The notes under the pieces are model-generated. The model had not been told where the DNA came from, did not search any database, and was given only the letters and a program-made list of their open reading frames with translations. From NCBI RefSeq assembly GCF_009729095.1, contig NZ_VTGX01000001.1, forward strand, positions 682,001-746,000: a DNA stretch of 64,000 nt, read 5' to 3'. This DNA is from Mycolicibacterium sp. CBMA 247. GTDB lineage: Bacteria; Actinomycetota; Actinomycetes; Mycobacteriales; Mycobacteriaceae. Both the position numbers and the translations under genes were made by a program. Positions 8,101 through 17,437 of the stretch are shown piece by piece (position 1 is the first letter of the stretch; the number at the start of each line of letters is the position of its first letter).

Positions 8101-8508
8101 TAGAGCCGGGGCTGGGCGCAAGCGCGCGCTAACCCTCGGCGGTATATCGCCAGGGCCACGGTCGGCGTCGCGCGGAACTCATATTCTCAAGATAGCGGGC
8201 CGCGCAACAGGTTTTCGGCAACGACTGCCCCGAAGGCCACCGCCACGCATACGACCGGAAGCGCAGGCGCTCGTTACCGCCCAATCACGCCTGACTCTCC
8301 GCGCTCCGATTACCGCCTACCGAGTGCGGCTGGTTGTTCGGTGGACGGTGGCGGGAGCGACAAAGCAGTCCGAATCACTGACCAAATGAGTAATCCCGTT
8401 GCAGCACAACCCCTTCCAAGCGCTTCGGCGGTTCCACCCCGTCATAGGTCGAGATCGACGGGGAAGTCAGCGCACGGGTGTAGCGACGAGGGCGCCCGCC
8501 TGTCTCGG
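8101..8508. other. Intergenic region, no gene seen
   Basis: About 400 bp between the tRNA pair and the lipoprotein gene. It should contain the tRNA promoter (minus strand, near 8101-8160) and the 3' untranslated end of the lipoprotein gene. No supported coding frame, RNA or clear hairpin was found. Confidence 0.5.
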
Positions 8509-9747
8509 CTAGTCCTGTGGGATGGGCGGCGCGTCGTCGGGCGCCATCAGCGCACCGATCCGCGCGAAGATCGGGTTGCCGGCGTTGGCGTAGGAACCGT
8601 CGGGTCCGAACGCCTCGGGTTTGTACGTCACGGCGACCGCGATCGCGATCTTTTGCGACGGGAGGTAGGCGGTGACGGCCGCGTAGCCGTTGAACAGCGG
8701 GTTCTGGGCGATCCAGTCGCCGGTGATGAGCACGCCAACCCCGTAGGTGTACTGCTCGTTCATCGTCGCGCACGTCGCGCATCCAGGCTGCGGTCGCGTC
8801 TGCCCGCGCAGCCGCGTCGAGACCATCGTGGCGTAGGACTCCGTGGATAGCGTCTCGCCAGCGTAGAGCTTGCGGGCCGTTGCCTCCACGTCGTAGATGT
8901 TCGACGTCTGGACGGCTCCGTGGGTGATGGTCCACGACGGGTTCCAGCCTGTCGCCTCCTCGTAGAACGGCGTGCTCGGCGGGAGCTTGAGGATTCCGCG
9001 GCGCTCCGACGAGTAGGCGTGCAGAGCGGGCTCCGGGATCACCGCGGTCAGGTCCGAGGTGGTGTTGCTCAGGCCGAGGGGGTCGGAGATCCGTTCTTTG
9101 ACGAGATCTGCCACGGACTTTCCGGTGACCTTCTCCAACACCCGACCGAGGATCACGTAGTTGGTGTGCGCATAGTTCCAGTTGGTTCCCGGTTCGTAGA
9201 GCAGCGGCTTGTCGACGGCGTACGACAGCATCTCGTCGGTGGTCCAGGCCTTGAACGGGTTGTTCAGTTCCTCGGTCTCGAAGGCATCGTTGCCCAGCAC
9301 GTAGTCCTGGTAACCCGACGTCATGGTCGCCAGTTGGCGCAGCGTGACCTTGTCGCTGTGCGGGATGTCGGGAGCCCACTGCGCGATGGTGTCGTCGAGA
9401 GACACCTTCTTCTCGTCTACGAGTTGTAGGAGCACCGCCGCGACATAGGAGATGGCGACCGCACCGTTGCGGAAGTGCATTTCGGTGGTCGCCGGGACAC
9501 CCGTCATCGACTCCCCGAACGCCTTGGTGATCACCTCCTCACCGTCTACGGTGACCCGCACGATCACGGCCTTGAGATGCTTTGCCGCCATCACGTCTTC
9601 GACGATCCGCTCAATCTGCGCGGCCTTCAGCGGATCCGACGAGGCCGTTGACGGCGCGGACGCCTCGTTGGACCCACCGTCGGCTCCACATCCGGCGAGA
9701 ACCGCGACAAGGAATATTGAAAGGACCATCGACCAAGGCATTCGCAC
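8509..9747 (-). CDS. Beta-lactamase-fold lipoprotein lacking catalytic residues
   Basis: A 412-residue lipoprotein: signal peptide with lipobox LAGC, lipidated Cys20, then a low-complexity Ser/Ala linker. The body aligns with the serine beta-lactamase/PBP class C fold (FRNG...LLQLVDEKKVSLDDTIAQW, LRQLATMTSGYQDY, NWNYAHTNYVILG). All three catalytic motifs are altered. The SxxK box is A96-V-A-I99, YxN is Y192-A-H194, and the expected HxG/KTG-like triad near FNGYAAVTAYLP is absent. Without the nucleophile and general base it is unlikely to hydrolyse beta-lactams or peptides. A binding or regulatory cell-envelope role is inference. LpqF/LpqK-type proteins are possible relatives. Confidence 0.85.
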   Translation of the reverse strand: MRMPWSMVLSIFLVAVLAGCGADGGSNEASAPSTASSDPLKAAQIERIVEDVMAAKHLKAVIVRVTVDGEEVITKAFGESMTGVPATTEMHFRNGAVAISYVAAVLLQLVDEKKVSLDDTIAQWAPDIPHSDKVTLRQLATMTSGYQDYVLGNDAFETEELNNPFKAWTTDEMLSYAVDKPLLYEPGTNWNYAHTNYVILGRVLEKVTGKSVADLVKERISDPLGLSNTTSDLTAVIPEPALHAYSSERRGILKLPPSTPFYEEATGWNPSWTITHGAVQTSNIYDVEATARKLYAGETLSTESYATMVSTRLRGQTRPQPGCATCATMNEQYTYGVGVLITGDWIAQNPLFNGYAAVTAYLPSQKIAIAVAVTYKPEAFGPDGSYANAGNPIFARIGALMAPDDAPPIPQD

Positions 9748-9868
9748 GCCCGATTGTCGGCGATGCCGCCGTGGCGGCGCATCTCAGGTCCGCGATCGGG
9801 AGTAGGGACACGGTGAGGACAGGCGAACAGGCGTCTATGGGACGCCGCTCGGCGACTCCAATAACGAC

Positions 9869-9902
9869 AAAACCCGCCCCGACCGAGGTCAGAGCGGGTT
9901 TT
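9869..9902 (-). terminator. Intrinsic terminator after tRNA-Ala
   Basis: AAAACCCGC pairs with GCGGGTTTT (9-bp stem), with a small inner GACC/GGTC helix in the loop. On the minus strand it follows the tRNA-Ala 3' end by a few bases and ends in a TTTT tract. Confidence 0.82.
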
Positions 9903-9908
9903 CAAACG

Positions 9909-9981
9909 TGGAGCTAAGGGGATTCGAACCCCTGACCCCCACACTGCCAGTGTGGTGCGCTACCAACTGCGCCATAGCCCC
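9909..9981 (-). tRNA. tRNA-Ala (GGC)
   Basis: A 73-nt cloverleaf. Acceptor GGGGCTA pairs with TAGCTCC, the D arm is GCGC/GCGC, the anticodon stem is CCACA/TGTGG with loop CTGGCAG (anticodon GGC), and the T arm GGGGT TCGAA T is standard. CCA is not encoded. A terminator follows directly. Confidence 0.94.
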
Positions 9982-10036
9982 GTTTGTCGTGCCCCACGAA
10001 GTTACACCACCGCTACCCGCCATTCAAAATCGCTGG

Positions 10037-11299
10037 TCAGGGGACCTCTCCACCGGCCTCCGGGCCGATTGCGCGGGCCGGCGTGTGCTCGGCGGCCCGC
10101 GGTCTGTGGGTCTCGGGAGCAAAGGTCCAGCCCAGTGCGGCCACCAGCAGGATCACCCCGCTGATCACGAATGCCCAGGAGAACGACAGGTACTGCGCGA
10201 TCAGCCCGACCAGCAGCGACCCGCCGACCGAGCCGACGTCGGCCATCATCTGGAAGGTCGCCACCGCGGTGCCGCCGCGGGCCTTGTTGCCGATGATGTC
10301 GGCCACCGCGGCCTGTTGTGGAGCCGTGAAGATCCCGGTCGAAAATCCCGCGATGTAAGCGCTCGCCAAGAACAGCGTCAACCCGTCGGTGAACCCCACC
10401 ATCACCGTCGAGATCCCGGCCGCGGTGAGCCCGATGATCAGCAGCAGTCGCCGGCCCACCCGGTCGGACAGGTAGCCGCTGGGGATCACCGCCGACACGT
10501 TGCCCACGGCGAAGGTGGCCAGCGCCAGCCCCGCGATGCCGGGCCCGCGGTGCAGCACGTCGACGATGAACAGCGGCACCAACGCAATTCGGAGCCCGAA
10601 GGCCGACCACCCGGTGGCGAAGTTCGACAACAGGGCCGCCCGGTAGGCGCGGTTGCGCAGCGCGGCGCGCACGGTGACCATGGCACCTTCGTCTGGGGCG
10701 GGCGCGGCCAGTGACGAGTGCCGCAGGCTGATGAACACCACCGCGGCTGCCACCAGCAGGGCGGCGCCATAGATGAGAAAGGGCGCGCTCAGGCCCAACC
10801 CCGCGGTGAGGCTGCCCAGCACCGGCCCGCCGACCGAGCCGACCAGAAACGCCGAGGAAAACATGCCGGCTACCCGGCCCCGGGCGTCCTCGGGACTGAT
10901 CCGGATCATCAGCCCCAGTGCCGACACGAAGAACATGGTCGAGCCGACACCGCCCAGCGATCGGAACAGCAGCAGCTGCCAGTAGCTCTGCGCGAACGCG
11001 CAGGCGCCGGTGGTGACGGCGACGATCAGCAGACCCCACACGTAGACCCGCCGCTCCCCCAGCCGCTGGATCAACATGCCGCTGGCCGGGGCGAAACACA
11101 GCCGCATCAGGGCGAATGCGGTGATGACGAACGTCGCGGCACTGATGCTGACACCGAAGTGGCGGGCGTAGGCCGGCAGCACCGGGGCCACCACGCCGTA
11201 GCCGAGTGCGATGACCGCGTTGGCGACGATCAGGACCCAGACTTCACCGGGCAGCTTCGGCTTGGTCTGGGTGGAACAGCCATCCTCCGTAACGCTCAC
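10037..11299 (-). CDS. MFS transporter, 12-TM type
   Basis: A 420-residue major facilitator protein with about 12 hydrophobic segments. The loop motif GERRVYVWG after the second segment and the DRVGRRLL motif in the second half mark the two repeats, and [11 protein letters not shown] is the antiporter-style motif C. Homologous drug or sugar exporters share this layout, but the substrate cannot be read from sequence. Its GTG start overlaps the pgm stop codon (GTGA), so it is translationally coupled to pgm. Confidence 0.88.
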   Translation of the reverse strand: MSVTEDGCSTQTKPKLPGEVWVLIVANAVIALGYGVVAPVLPAYARHFGVSISAATFVITAFALMRLCFAPASGMLIQRLGERRVYVWGLLIVAVTTGACAFAQSYWQLLLFRSLGGVGSTMFFVSALGLMIRISPEDARGRVAGMFSSAFLVGSVGGPVLGSLTAGLGLSAPFLIYGAALLVAAAVVFISLRHSSLAAPAPDEGAMVTVRAALRNRAYRAALLSNFATGWSAFGLRIALVPLFIVDVLHRGPGIAGLALATFAVGNVSAVIPSGYLSDRVGRRLLLIIGLTAAGISTVMVGFTDGLTLFLASAYIAGFSTGIFTAPQQAAVADIIGNKARGGTAVATFQMMADVGSVGGSLLVGLIAQYLSFSWAFVISGVILLVAALGWTFAPETHRPRAAEHTPARAIGPEAGGEVP

Positions 11300-12930
11300 C
11301 CAATGACTGTATTAACCACGTCCTTCGCGGCCTCCTGCACCTCCGCCAGATGGTCGGGACCGAGGAAGGACTCGGCGTAGATCTTGTACACGTCCTCGGT
11401 TCCCGACGGCCGTGCGGCGAACCAGGCGTTCTGCGTCGTGACCTTCAGACCGCCCAGCGGCGCTCCGTTGCCGGGCGCGGCGGTCAGCTTGGCGGTGATC
11501 GGCTCCCCGGCCAGCTCGGTGGCGCTGACCTGCTCGGGAGACAGCTTGGCCAGCCGCGCCTTCTGCTCGCGGTCGGCCGGTGCGTCGATCCGCGCGTAGG
11601 TGGGCGCACCGTAGCGTTCGGCCAGTTCTGCATAGCGCTGCGACGGCGTCGTCTCGGTCACCGCCAGAATCTCCGCAGCCAGCAGCGCCAGAATGATGCC
11701 GTCCTTGTCGGTGGTCCATGTCGAACCGTCGGTGCGTAGGAACGAGGCCCCGGCGCTCTCCTCACCTCCGAAACCGATGCTGCCGCCGATCAACCCGTCG
11801 ACGAACCACTTGAACCCGACCGGCACCTCGACCAGCTTGCGATCCAGCCCGGCCACCACCCGGTCGATGATCGAACTGCTCACCGCGGTCTTGCCCACCG
11901 CGGTGGCCGCCGGCCAGTTCGGCCGGTGGGTGTAGAGGTAGTCGATGGCCACGGCCAGATAGTGGTTGGGGTTCATCAGCCCGCCGTCGGGAGTGACGAT
12001 GCCGTGCCGATCGGAGTCGGCGTCGTTGCCGGTGGCGATCTGGTAGGAATCCCGATTGGCGATCAGGGACGCCATGGCATTCGGTGAGCTGCAGTCCATC
12101 CGGATCTTGCCGTCGGTATCCAGCGTCATGAACCGCCACGTCGCGTCCACCAGCGGGTTCACCACGGTCAGGTCCAGGTTGTAGCGCTCGGCGATCGCAC
12201 CCCAGTAATCCACGCTGGCCCCGCCGAGCGGGTCTGCTCCGATGCGGATACCCGCGGCCCGGATCGCGTGCAGGTCCACCACATTGGCCAGATCCGCGAC
12301 GTAGGCATCCAGGTAGTCATGACGCTGGGCCATCTGCAAGGCCCTGGACAGCGGCATGCGTTTCACCGATTTAAACCCGTCGCGCAGAATCTCGTTGGCG
12401 CGCTTGGCAATCCATCCCGTGGCGTCGGTGTCGGCGGGCCCACCGTTGGGCGGGTTGTACTTGAAGCCGCCGTCGCGCGGCGGGTTGTGCGACGGGGTGA
12501 CCACGATGCCGTCGGCCAGGTCGGCGTCCCGGCCACGATTGAAGGTCAGGATCGCGTGGCTTACGGCCGGCGTCGGGGTGTAGCGATCGGCCGAATCGAT
12601 CATCGCCACAACATCGTTGGCGGCCAGCACCTCCAGTGCCGACGCCCATGCCGGTTCCGACAGCGCATGGGTGTCGCGGCCGAGGAACAACGGGCCGGTG
12701 GTCCCCTGCGCTGCCCGGTACTCGACGATGGCCTGGGTGGTGGCCAGGATGTGGCCTTCGTTGAACGCGGTGTCCAGGCTGGAGCCGCGATGCCCGGAGG
12801 TACCGAACACCACCTGCTGCGCGATGTCATCGGGGTCGGGCCGCCTGGTGTAGTAAGCGGTCACCACCTGTGCGATGTCGATCAGATCCTCGGGTTGAGC
12901 CGGTTGCCCGGCGCGGGGATTGGCAGCCAT
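11296..12930 (-). CDS. pgm: Phosphoglucomutase (alpha-D-glucose-phosphate specific)
   Basis: A 544-residue Pgm that interconverts glucose-1-phosphate and glucose-6-phosphate, feeding glycogen, trehalose and nucleotide-sugar synthesis. [10 protein letters not shown] near the N-terminus and the catalytic phosphoserine loop [11 protein letters not shown] are present, as are the metal-binding DADSDRHG and the C-terminal phosphate-binding [14 protein letters not shown]. The start at 12930 ([16 protein letters not shown]) matches the mycobacterial family; the open frame extends 20 codons further but those residues are not conserved. The downstream MFS gene overlaps by 4 bp. Confidence 0.96.
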   Translation of the reverse strand: MAANPRAGQPAQPEDLIDIAQVVTAYYTRRPDPDDIAQQVVFGTSGHRGSSLDTAFNEGHILATTQAIVEYRAAQGTTGPLFLGRDTHALSEPAWASALEVLAANDVVAMIDSADRYTPTPAVSHAILTFNRGRDADLADGIVVTPSHNPPRDGGFKYNPPNGGPADTDATGWIAKRANEILRDGFKSVKRMPLSRALQMAQRHDYLDAYVADLANVVDLHAIRAAGIRIGADPLGGASVDYWGAIAERYNLDLTVVNPLVDATWRFMTLDTDGKIRMDCSSPNAMASLIANRDSYQIATGNDADSDRHGIVTPDGGLMNPNHYLAVAIDYLYTHRPNWPAATAVGKTAVSSSIIDRVVAGLDRKLVEVPVGFKWFVDGLIGGSIGFGGEESAGASFLRTDGSTWTTDKDGIILALLAAEILAVTETTPSQRYAELAERYGAPTYARIDAPADREQKARLAKLSPEQVSATELAGEPITAKLTAAPGNGAPLGGLKVTTQNAWFAARPSGTEDVYKIYAESFLGPDHLAEVQEAAKDVVNTVIG

Positions 12931-13001
12931 GGTTCCCGATTCTGCTCCCGAACGGATGTCGCTGCCCGCTGGTCGCGCACTAGCCGCCATACTTTTGCCT
13001 T

Positions 13002-13400
13002 ATGTTCGGCCATGACCCCCGAGAATTGGCCGCAGTTTTCGTCGGCGGCGCACTGGGCACACTCGCCCGCGCCGTCCTGGCTGTGGTCGCGGCGCCCGAA
13101 CCCGGCCACTGGCCCTGGCCGACCTTCACCGTGAACATCATCGGCGCGTTTCTGCTCGGCTACTTCACCACGCGACTGCTGGAGCGGCTGCCGGTGTCCA
13201 GTTACCGCCGGCCGTTGTTGGGTACCGGGGTGTGCGGCGGGCTCACCACGTTCTCCACGATGCAGGTCGAGACGATCGCGATGCTTGAGCACGGCAACTG
13301 GGCGCTGGCGGCCGGTTACACCGTGGCCAGCATCGCCGCCGGTCTGCTCGCGGTGGCGGTCGCGACCGCACTCGTCCGCCGGGCCGCGGTGCGCGGATGA
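13002..13400 (+). CDS. crcB: Fluoride channel CrcB/Fluc, first subunit
   Basis: A 132-residue small membrane protein with four predicted helices. Fluc motifs are present: [22 protein letters not shown] and [12 protein letters not shown] (the phenylalanine box and sodium site region). Fluc channels export fluoride as dual-topology dimers. The gene diverges from pgm (71-bp gap) and overlaps the second crcB by ATGA, consistent with an obligate heterodimer, as in many actinobacteria. No fluoride riboswitch was recognised upstream. Confidence 0.95.
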   Translation: MFGHDPRELAAVFVGGALGTLARAVLAVVAAPEPGHWPWPTFTVNIIGAFLLGYFTTRLLERLPVSSYRRPLLGTGVCGGLTTFSTMQVETIAMLEHGNWALAAGYTVASIAAGLLAVAVATALVRRAAVRG

Positions 13401-13774
13401 GTGCGCCGATGACCGCCGTGGTGTGGGCCGGGGTGCTGCTGCTCGGCGGGGTCGGGGCGGTCTGCCGTTTCCTCCTCGACCGCGCGGTATCCGCGCGCCA
13501 CACCCGGGGTTTCCCGTTCGGCACCCTGGCGGTCAACCTGAGCGGCGCATTTCTGCTCGGCTTCCTCGGGGGCCTGGCCCTGGACCGGCACGCCGCGCTG
13601 CTGGCCGGCACCGCATTCGTCGGGTCCTACACCACGTTCTCCACCTGGATGCTGGAAACCCAGCGCCTGAGCGAGGAGCGCCGGATCTGGCCCGCGGTGG
13701 GCAACATCGGCGTCAGCGTCGCGTTGGGCCTGACCGCCGCGTGGCTCGGCATGTCGCTGGGGAGCCACCCATGA
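13397..13774 (+). CDS. crcB: Fluoride channel CrcB/Fluc, second subunit
   Basis: A 125-residue paralogue of the preceding protein: [34 protein letters not shown] and [11 protein letters not shown] are all present. Its start overlaps the first crcB stop (ATGA) and its own stop overlaps the DUF190 start (ATGA), so the three genes form one coupled operon. Opposite-orientation heterodimers are the expected arrangement for paired short Fluc genes. Confidence 0.95.
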   Translation: MSAPMTAVVWAGVLLLGGVGAVCRFLLDRAVSARHTRGFPFGTLAVNLSGAFLLGFLGGLALDRHAALLAGTAFVGSYTTFSTWMLETQRLSEERRIWPAVGNIGVSVALGLTAAWLGMSLGSHP

Positions 13775-14841
13775 CCACCACCGATTACCTCAAGCTCACC
13801 GCGTACTTCGCGGAGCGGCTACGCCACGAGCACCGCTTCGTCGCCGATGCGCTCCTGGACCTGTACGGAGGCAGCGATGTCGCCATCAGCGTGATGCTGC
13901 GCGGCATCGCCAGCTTCGGTCCGCACCACCACCTACGCACCGACGAGACGTTGAGCGGCTCGGAGGATCCGCCCGTCGTCATCGCGGCCGTCGACGTCGC
14001 TGACAAGATCTCCGCACTGGCCGAGAAGACCCTCGCGGTCATTCCCCGTGGTCTGATCACCCTGGAACGCGCCCAGCTGATCCGCCGCCAGTCGCCGGCG
14101 CCGACGGTCACCGACATCTGCAAGCTGACCGTTTACGTCGGGCGCCATCACCGGATCGCCGGGGTACCGGCCTATCGCGCGGTCTGCGATCTGCTGCACC
14201 AACACGGCTTCGCGGGGGCCACGGTGTTCCTCGGAGTGGACGGCACCGCACACGGACAGCGTCGACGCGCCGCCTTCTTCAGCCGAAATACCGAGGTGCC
14301 GCTCATGATCATCGGGCTCGGAACCGGGGCACAGGTGAACACCGTGCTCAGTGAGCTCACCGAACTGCTGGAGAACCCGCTGCTCACGGTCGAGCGCGCG
14401 CAGCTGTGCAAGCGGGGCGGACAGCTGCTGGCCCGCCCGGCCGAACTCCCGGAAACCGACGCCGAGGGCCGGCGGCTGTGGCAGAAGCTGATGATCCACA
14501 CCTCCGAGACCGCGCACCACGACGGGGTGCCCGTCCATCGGGCGATCGTCCGCAGGCTGATGCAGACCGGCGCGACGGGCGGCGCCACCGTCCTGCGCGC
14601 GGTGTGGGGCTACAGCGGCGAGGGTAAGCCGCACGGGGACAGGCTGTTTCAGATCGGGCGTCAGGTGCCGGTGACGACCATCGTGGTGGACACACCCGAA
14701 CGGATCGCCGCGTCCTTCGAGATCATCGACGAGCTCACCCGCGAGCACGGCGTGGTCAGCGCCGAGATGGTGCCCTCGGCAACGATTGTCGATGCCGGTC
14801 ACCGTCTCGGCGGGACCGATCTGGCTCGCTTCAGTTACTGA
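13771..14841 (+). CDS. Double DUF190 domain protein, fluoride operon
   Basis: A 356-residue soluble protein with DUF190 repeats: [27 protein letters not shown] at the N-terminus, then [30 protein letters not shown] near 113, and [22 protein letters not shown] near 240. There are thus three repeats of a ferredoxin-like PII-type domain. DUF190 genes are frequently linked to crcB, suggesting a sensing or accessory role in fluoride resistance, but no biochemical function is established. The start ATG 13771 overlaps the crcB stop. The protein is longer than single-domain DUF190 members of about 100 residues. Confidence 0.88.
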   Translation: MTTTDYLKLTAYFAERLRHEHRFVADALLDLYGGSDVAISVMLRGIASFGPHHHLRTDETLSGSEDPPVVIAAVDVADKISALAEKTLAVIPRGLITLERAQLIRRQSPAPTVTDICKLTVYVGRHHRIAGVPAYRAVCDLLHQHGFAGATVFLGVDGTAHGQRRRAAFFSRNTEVPLMIIGLGTGAQVNTVLSELTELLENPLLTVERAQLCKRGGQLLARPAELPETDAEGRRLWQKLMIHTSETAHHDGVPVHRAIVRRLMQTGATGGATVLRAVWGYSGEGKPHGDRLFQIGRQVPVTTIVVDTPERIAASFEIIDELTREHGVVSAEMVPSATIVDAGHRLGGTDLARFSY

Positions 14842-14867
14842 CCCCACCGGTTCAGCCGGCATCGGAG

Positions 14868-15206
14868 TTGCATCAGGCGCTGCGGATGCGCATGGCCGAC
14901 CTGCAGGCCCGCGTCGATCTGCTGCGTCACGGCCTGACCGGGATCGCCGCCGGCGGCAAGCTGGACCTGCGCGCTGCAGCCGCGATCAAGGTGACCGCCG
15001 CCCGTCTGGGCGAGGAGGTGCTGTCGGAATGCATGCACATCTTCGGCGGCTCCGGCTATCTCGTCGACGAGACCCCGCTTGGCAAGTGGTGGCGCGACAT
15101 GAAACTGGCCCGCGTCGGTGGCGGCACCGATGAGGTGCTGTGGGAGCTGGTGGCCGCGGCGATGAAGCCCGACTACCAGGGCTACGCCGAATTCGCCGGA
15201 GCCTGA
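14868..15206 (+). pseudogene. Acyl-CoA dehydrogenase C-terminal fragment
   Basis: About 112 residues match the C-terminal helical domain of acyl-CoA dehydrogenases: [20 protein letters not shown], then [37 protein letters not shown]. The N-terminal and middle FAD-binding domains are missing; the sequence begins directly after DUF190 with only a TTG as possible start. It is most likely a remnant left by deletion. The open frame is intact, so expression as a short protein is not excluded. Confidence 0.7.
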
Positions 15207-15224
15207 ACCGGTTCCGGGTTCGGT

Positions 15225-15875
15225 TTACCCGGCGGCGCCGAACGCGTCGCCGGGTGTGCGCGGTAACGCGTACAGGGCCATGCGCCGGTTGGACATCTGG
15301 TGCTCGCCCAGGAATTCACATCCCGCCCACTCGCACAACCGGCGGGCGCCGGTGTTGCGATGGTCCGGGTCGAACATGATCCGCCGGCAGTTCGGGTCGA
15401 GCTCGAACACGCTGGCCACGATGCGCGGCAACAGGACCGGGCCCAGGCCTCGGTTGACGAACCTCAGATCGGCAATCGCGGCGTGCATGCCGATGTCGTG
15501 CGGATCGGCGGCGTAGCGGGGCGCGATGGAATCCTTGGCCGCCCGGTACAACTCGACGTAGCCGGCAGGCTTGTCGCGAAAGCTCGCGATCAATGGCCGG
15601 GAGTACTGGCCATCGAGCTGAGCCTGCAGGTATCGCCGCCAGCGGTCCGGCGCCCAGTCGTACTCCCAGGCCTGCACCAGGTGGGGACGGTTCATCCACT
15701 CCGAGACCAGCTCGGCGTCGGCAGCGGCGTCGGCCAGCCGGATGTCGTACGGCTCGGCCAGGAGCGGGATGGGGGATGCGTCAACCGTGCGCACTTCGCC
15801 AGTGATGTCGGTGAGCTCGCGTGTGAGTACGGGGGCCCCTGGCAAGTCTGCCCCGTCGGTATCGCTATCGGTCAT
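15225..15875 (-). CDS. mbtK: MbtK-like lysine N-acyltransferase (mycobactin pathway)
   Basis: A 216-residue GNAT protein of the siderophore acyltransferase branch (AlcB/IucB-like). It has [64 protein letters not shown] and [27 protein letters not shown]. MbtK acylates the N6-hydroxylysine side chain of mycobactin. The start ATG is at 15873-15875. A good match to the IdeR iron box lies 27 bp upstream, so iron-starvation induction is expected. The acyl-CoA dehydrogenase scrap alongside is intriguing, because M. tuberculosis pairs mbtK with a dehydrogenase gene (mbtN) elsewhere. Confidence 0.88.
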   Translation of the reverse strand: MTDSDTDGADLPGAPVLTRELTDITGEVRTVDASPIPLLAEPYDIRLADAAADAELVSEWMNRPHLVQAWEYDWAPDRWRRYLQAQLDGQYSRPLIASFRDKPAGYVELYRAAKDSIAPRYAADPHDIGMHAAIADLRFVNRGLGPVLLPRIVASVFELDPNCRRIMFDPDHRNTGARRLCEWAGCEFLGEHQMSNRRMALYALPRTPGDAFGAAG

Positions 15876-15901
15876 TTGAGCGCCGAGCCTACCGGAGCGA
15901 A

Positions 15902-15920
15902 TGAGGGTAGGTTTACCTTC
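15902..15920. promoter_or_regulatory. Candidate IdeR iron box upstream of mbtK
   Basis: TGAGGGTAGGTTTACCTTC matches 13 of 19 positions of the mycobacterial IdeR consensus TTAGGTTAGGCTAACCTAA, including the AGG and ACCT cores. It lies 27 bp before the mbtK start, in the only 60-bp gap where its promoter can be. Confidence 0.6.
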
Positions 15921-15935
15921 CTCCTACCACCCGGC

Positions 15936-16298
15936 TCAGGTGAGGAGCTTGGCCAACACGGTCAGATGGCTGAGCTCAAGTTCGCGGGTGGCAGTCACCA
16001 GCGTGACCGGACCCTCGCTGACCAACACACGCAACTCGTCGAAGGCCGTGGCTTCCTCGCCGGACTGCAACTCATGTGCGTAGCGGGCGGCGAATTCGTC
16101 GTAACGCTCCGGCTTGTGGGCGTACCAATGACGCAGCTCAGTGGATGGCGCAACCGCGGGCAGCCAATGATGACCCACTCGAGGATCGGTCTTCTTCAAT
16201 CCCCTGGGCCACAGCCGGTCGACCAGGATCCGATTCCCCTCATCGGGTTCGGGCTCCTGGTACACACGGGCCAACCGCACTCGGTTTTTCCCGGCCAT
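15936..16298 (-). CDS. DUF488 family protein
   Basis: A 120-residue DUF488 (YeaO-like) protein. Family landmarks are RVYQEPEPDEGNRILVDRLWPRGLKK near the N-terminus, WLPAVAPSTELRHWYAHKPERYDEFAARY in the middle, and GPVTLVTATRELELSHLTVL near the end. The family is small, soluble and widespread, with no established reaction. It lies 60 bp upstream of mbtK on the same strand, but the iron box between them suggests separate control. Confidence 0.85.
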   Translation of the reverse strand: MAGKNRVRLARVYQEPEPDEGNRILVDRLWPRGLKKTDPRVGHHWLPAVAPSTELRHWYAHKPERYDEFAARYAHELQSGEEATAFDELRVLVSEGPVTLVTATRELELSHLTVLAKLLT

Positions 16299-16318
16299 GG
16301 CGTGTCATGGTAGTAGGC

Positions 16319-16525
16319 ATGAGCGTCGATCGACTCGCAGATTTGCAGCGCTGGCAGGATTCCGGCGCCCACTGGCGCGTACTCACCCGCACCGCGGACA
16401 GCCTCACGATCGCCTTGCTGCGCTGCGACGGCGGCGAAGAGGTGGACCGGTTCACCTCCACCGATCCGCGCCTGCTCGATTTCGTGGGTGCCCGCACGTC
16501 AAGTGAGGACATCGATCCCGAGTAG
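16319..16525 (+). CDS. Small conserved actinobacterial protein (68 aa)
   Basis: A 68-residue protein, MSVDRLADLQRWQDSGAHWR then RTADSLTIALLRCDGGEEVDRFTSTDP. Its even acidic/basic pattern and actinobacterial codon usage support a real gene, and similar short proteins are common in actinobacteria. The function is unknown. It is divergent from DUF488. The open frame extends upstream but the ATG at 16319 begins the conserved part. Confidence 0.7.
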   Translation: MSVDRLADLQRWQDSGAHWRVLTRTADSLTIALLRCDGGEEVDRFTSTDPRLLDFVGARTSSEDIDPE

Positions 16526-16545
16526 ACACCGAGTCGAATCGACTG

Positions 16546-17331
16546 TCAGCGCGGCGGCCACACCGGCGCCCCGAGTTCACGGGAGATGGTGCGCGCGGTA
16601 TCACGCAGGGCGTCGATCGCCTCCGGCTCCAATGGCCATCGGGCCGCCGGGACCACCAGGCTGATCGCGCCGACCGTTTCCGCAGTGGTATCGAAAACCG
16701 GTGCCGCCGACGAGCATTCGCCCAGCACCGCTTCCTCGGCTTCGGTTGCGATGCCCGTCGCACGCACCTGCGCGAGTTGGTCGGCCAACACCATCGGATC
16801 GGTGATCGTCTCACCGGTCATACTCCGCAACGACGGGCCCGCGGCATAGTTGGGCTGAAACGCCAGCAGCGCCTTGCCGAGGGCACTCGCGTGCGCCGGT
16901 ATGACGATCCCGACCTCGGGCATCTGCCGGGTGCCGTCTGGCCGGGGTTCGTGGGCGACGACCACCACTTCATCGAAGAGCAGCACGGCGGTTCGCACCG
17001 CACAGCCGGTGCGCCGGGCCAGGCTCTCGGCCCAGATCGTGACGCGGGAACGCAGCTCGAGCGTGTCCAGGTAGACGTTGCCGAGTCGCAGCGTTGCGGG
17101 CCCGAGCCGGTAGCGGCCCGAATCCAGCTCCTGCTGCACCATCCCGTGCGCGAGCAGCGTGCGGACCAGACCGTGCACCGTCGACGGTGCGAGTTCGATC
17201 GCAGAGGCGATCTCCCCCAGGCTCATCCGGCGCCCGCCCTGCAGCACCGTGAGGATGCGCAAGGCACGATCCACGGCCTGAATCACGCTGGCCCCCTTTC
17301 GCCGGTCCACCTCTTGTGCCGACCGAAGCAT
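16546..17331 (-). CDS. IclR family regulator of the MIP/dha locus
   Basis: A 261-residue IclR regulator. The N-terminal winged helix reads AVDRALRILTVLQGGRRMSLGEIASAIELAPSTVHGLVRTLL. The C-terminal effector domain includes GIVIPAHASALGKALLAF and the TEAEEAVLGECSSAAPVFD region typical of the family. It diverges from the MIP channel gene at 17438, with a clean inverted repeat in between. It probably represses or activates the channel-dhaKLM operon in response to a glycerol or dihydroxyacetone metabolite, which is inferred from position. Confidence 0.92.
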   Translation of the reverse strand: MLRSAQEVDRRKGASVIQAVDRALRILTVLQGGRRMSLGEIASAIELAPSTVHGLVRTLLAHGMVQQELDSGRYRLGPATLRLGNVYLDTLELRSRVTIWAESLARRTGCAVRTAVLLFDEVVVVAHEPRPDGTRQMPEVGIVIPAHASALGKALLAFQPNYAAGPSLRSMTGETITDPMVLADQLAQVRATGIATEAEEAVLGECSSAAPVFDTTAETVGAISLVVPAARWPLEPEAIDALRDTARTISRELGAPVWPPR

Positions 17332-17350
17332 AAGCGTATGTTCCAGATCA

Positions 17351-17369
17351 CATTCGACATTATCGAATG
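17351..17369. promoter_or_regulatory. Inverted repeat, likely IclR operator
   Basis: CATTCGA and TCGAATG form perfect 7-bp arms around a 5-bp spacer. The site lies in the gap between the divergent IclR gene and the MIP channel, 20 bp from the regulator start. Spacing and symmetry fit an IclR-type operator. Confidence 0.6.
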
Positions 17370-17437
17370 CTATCCGATATAGCCGATCATCAGACGGTCA
17401 CTTGGCCGTACTGCCCGCCTCCTCAAGGACAGCCCCA

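Noticed and set aside
8101-8508. Additional tRNA or small gene after the tRNA pair
   Set aside because: No cloverleaf or supported reading frame; only non-conserved short frames occur.
12931-13001. Fluoride riboswitch before crcB
   Set aside because: The gap is only 71 bp and shows neither the expected pseudoknot pattern nor a terminator-like helix.
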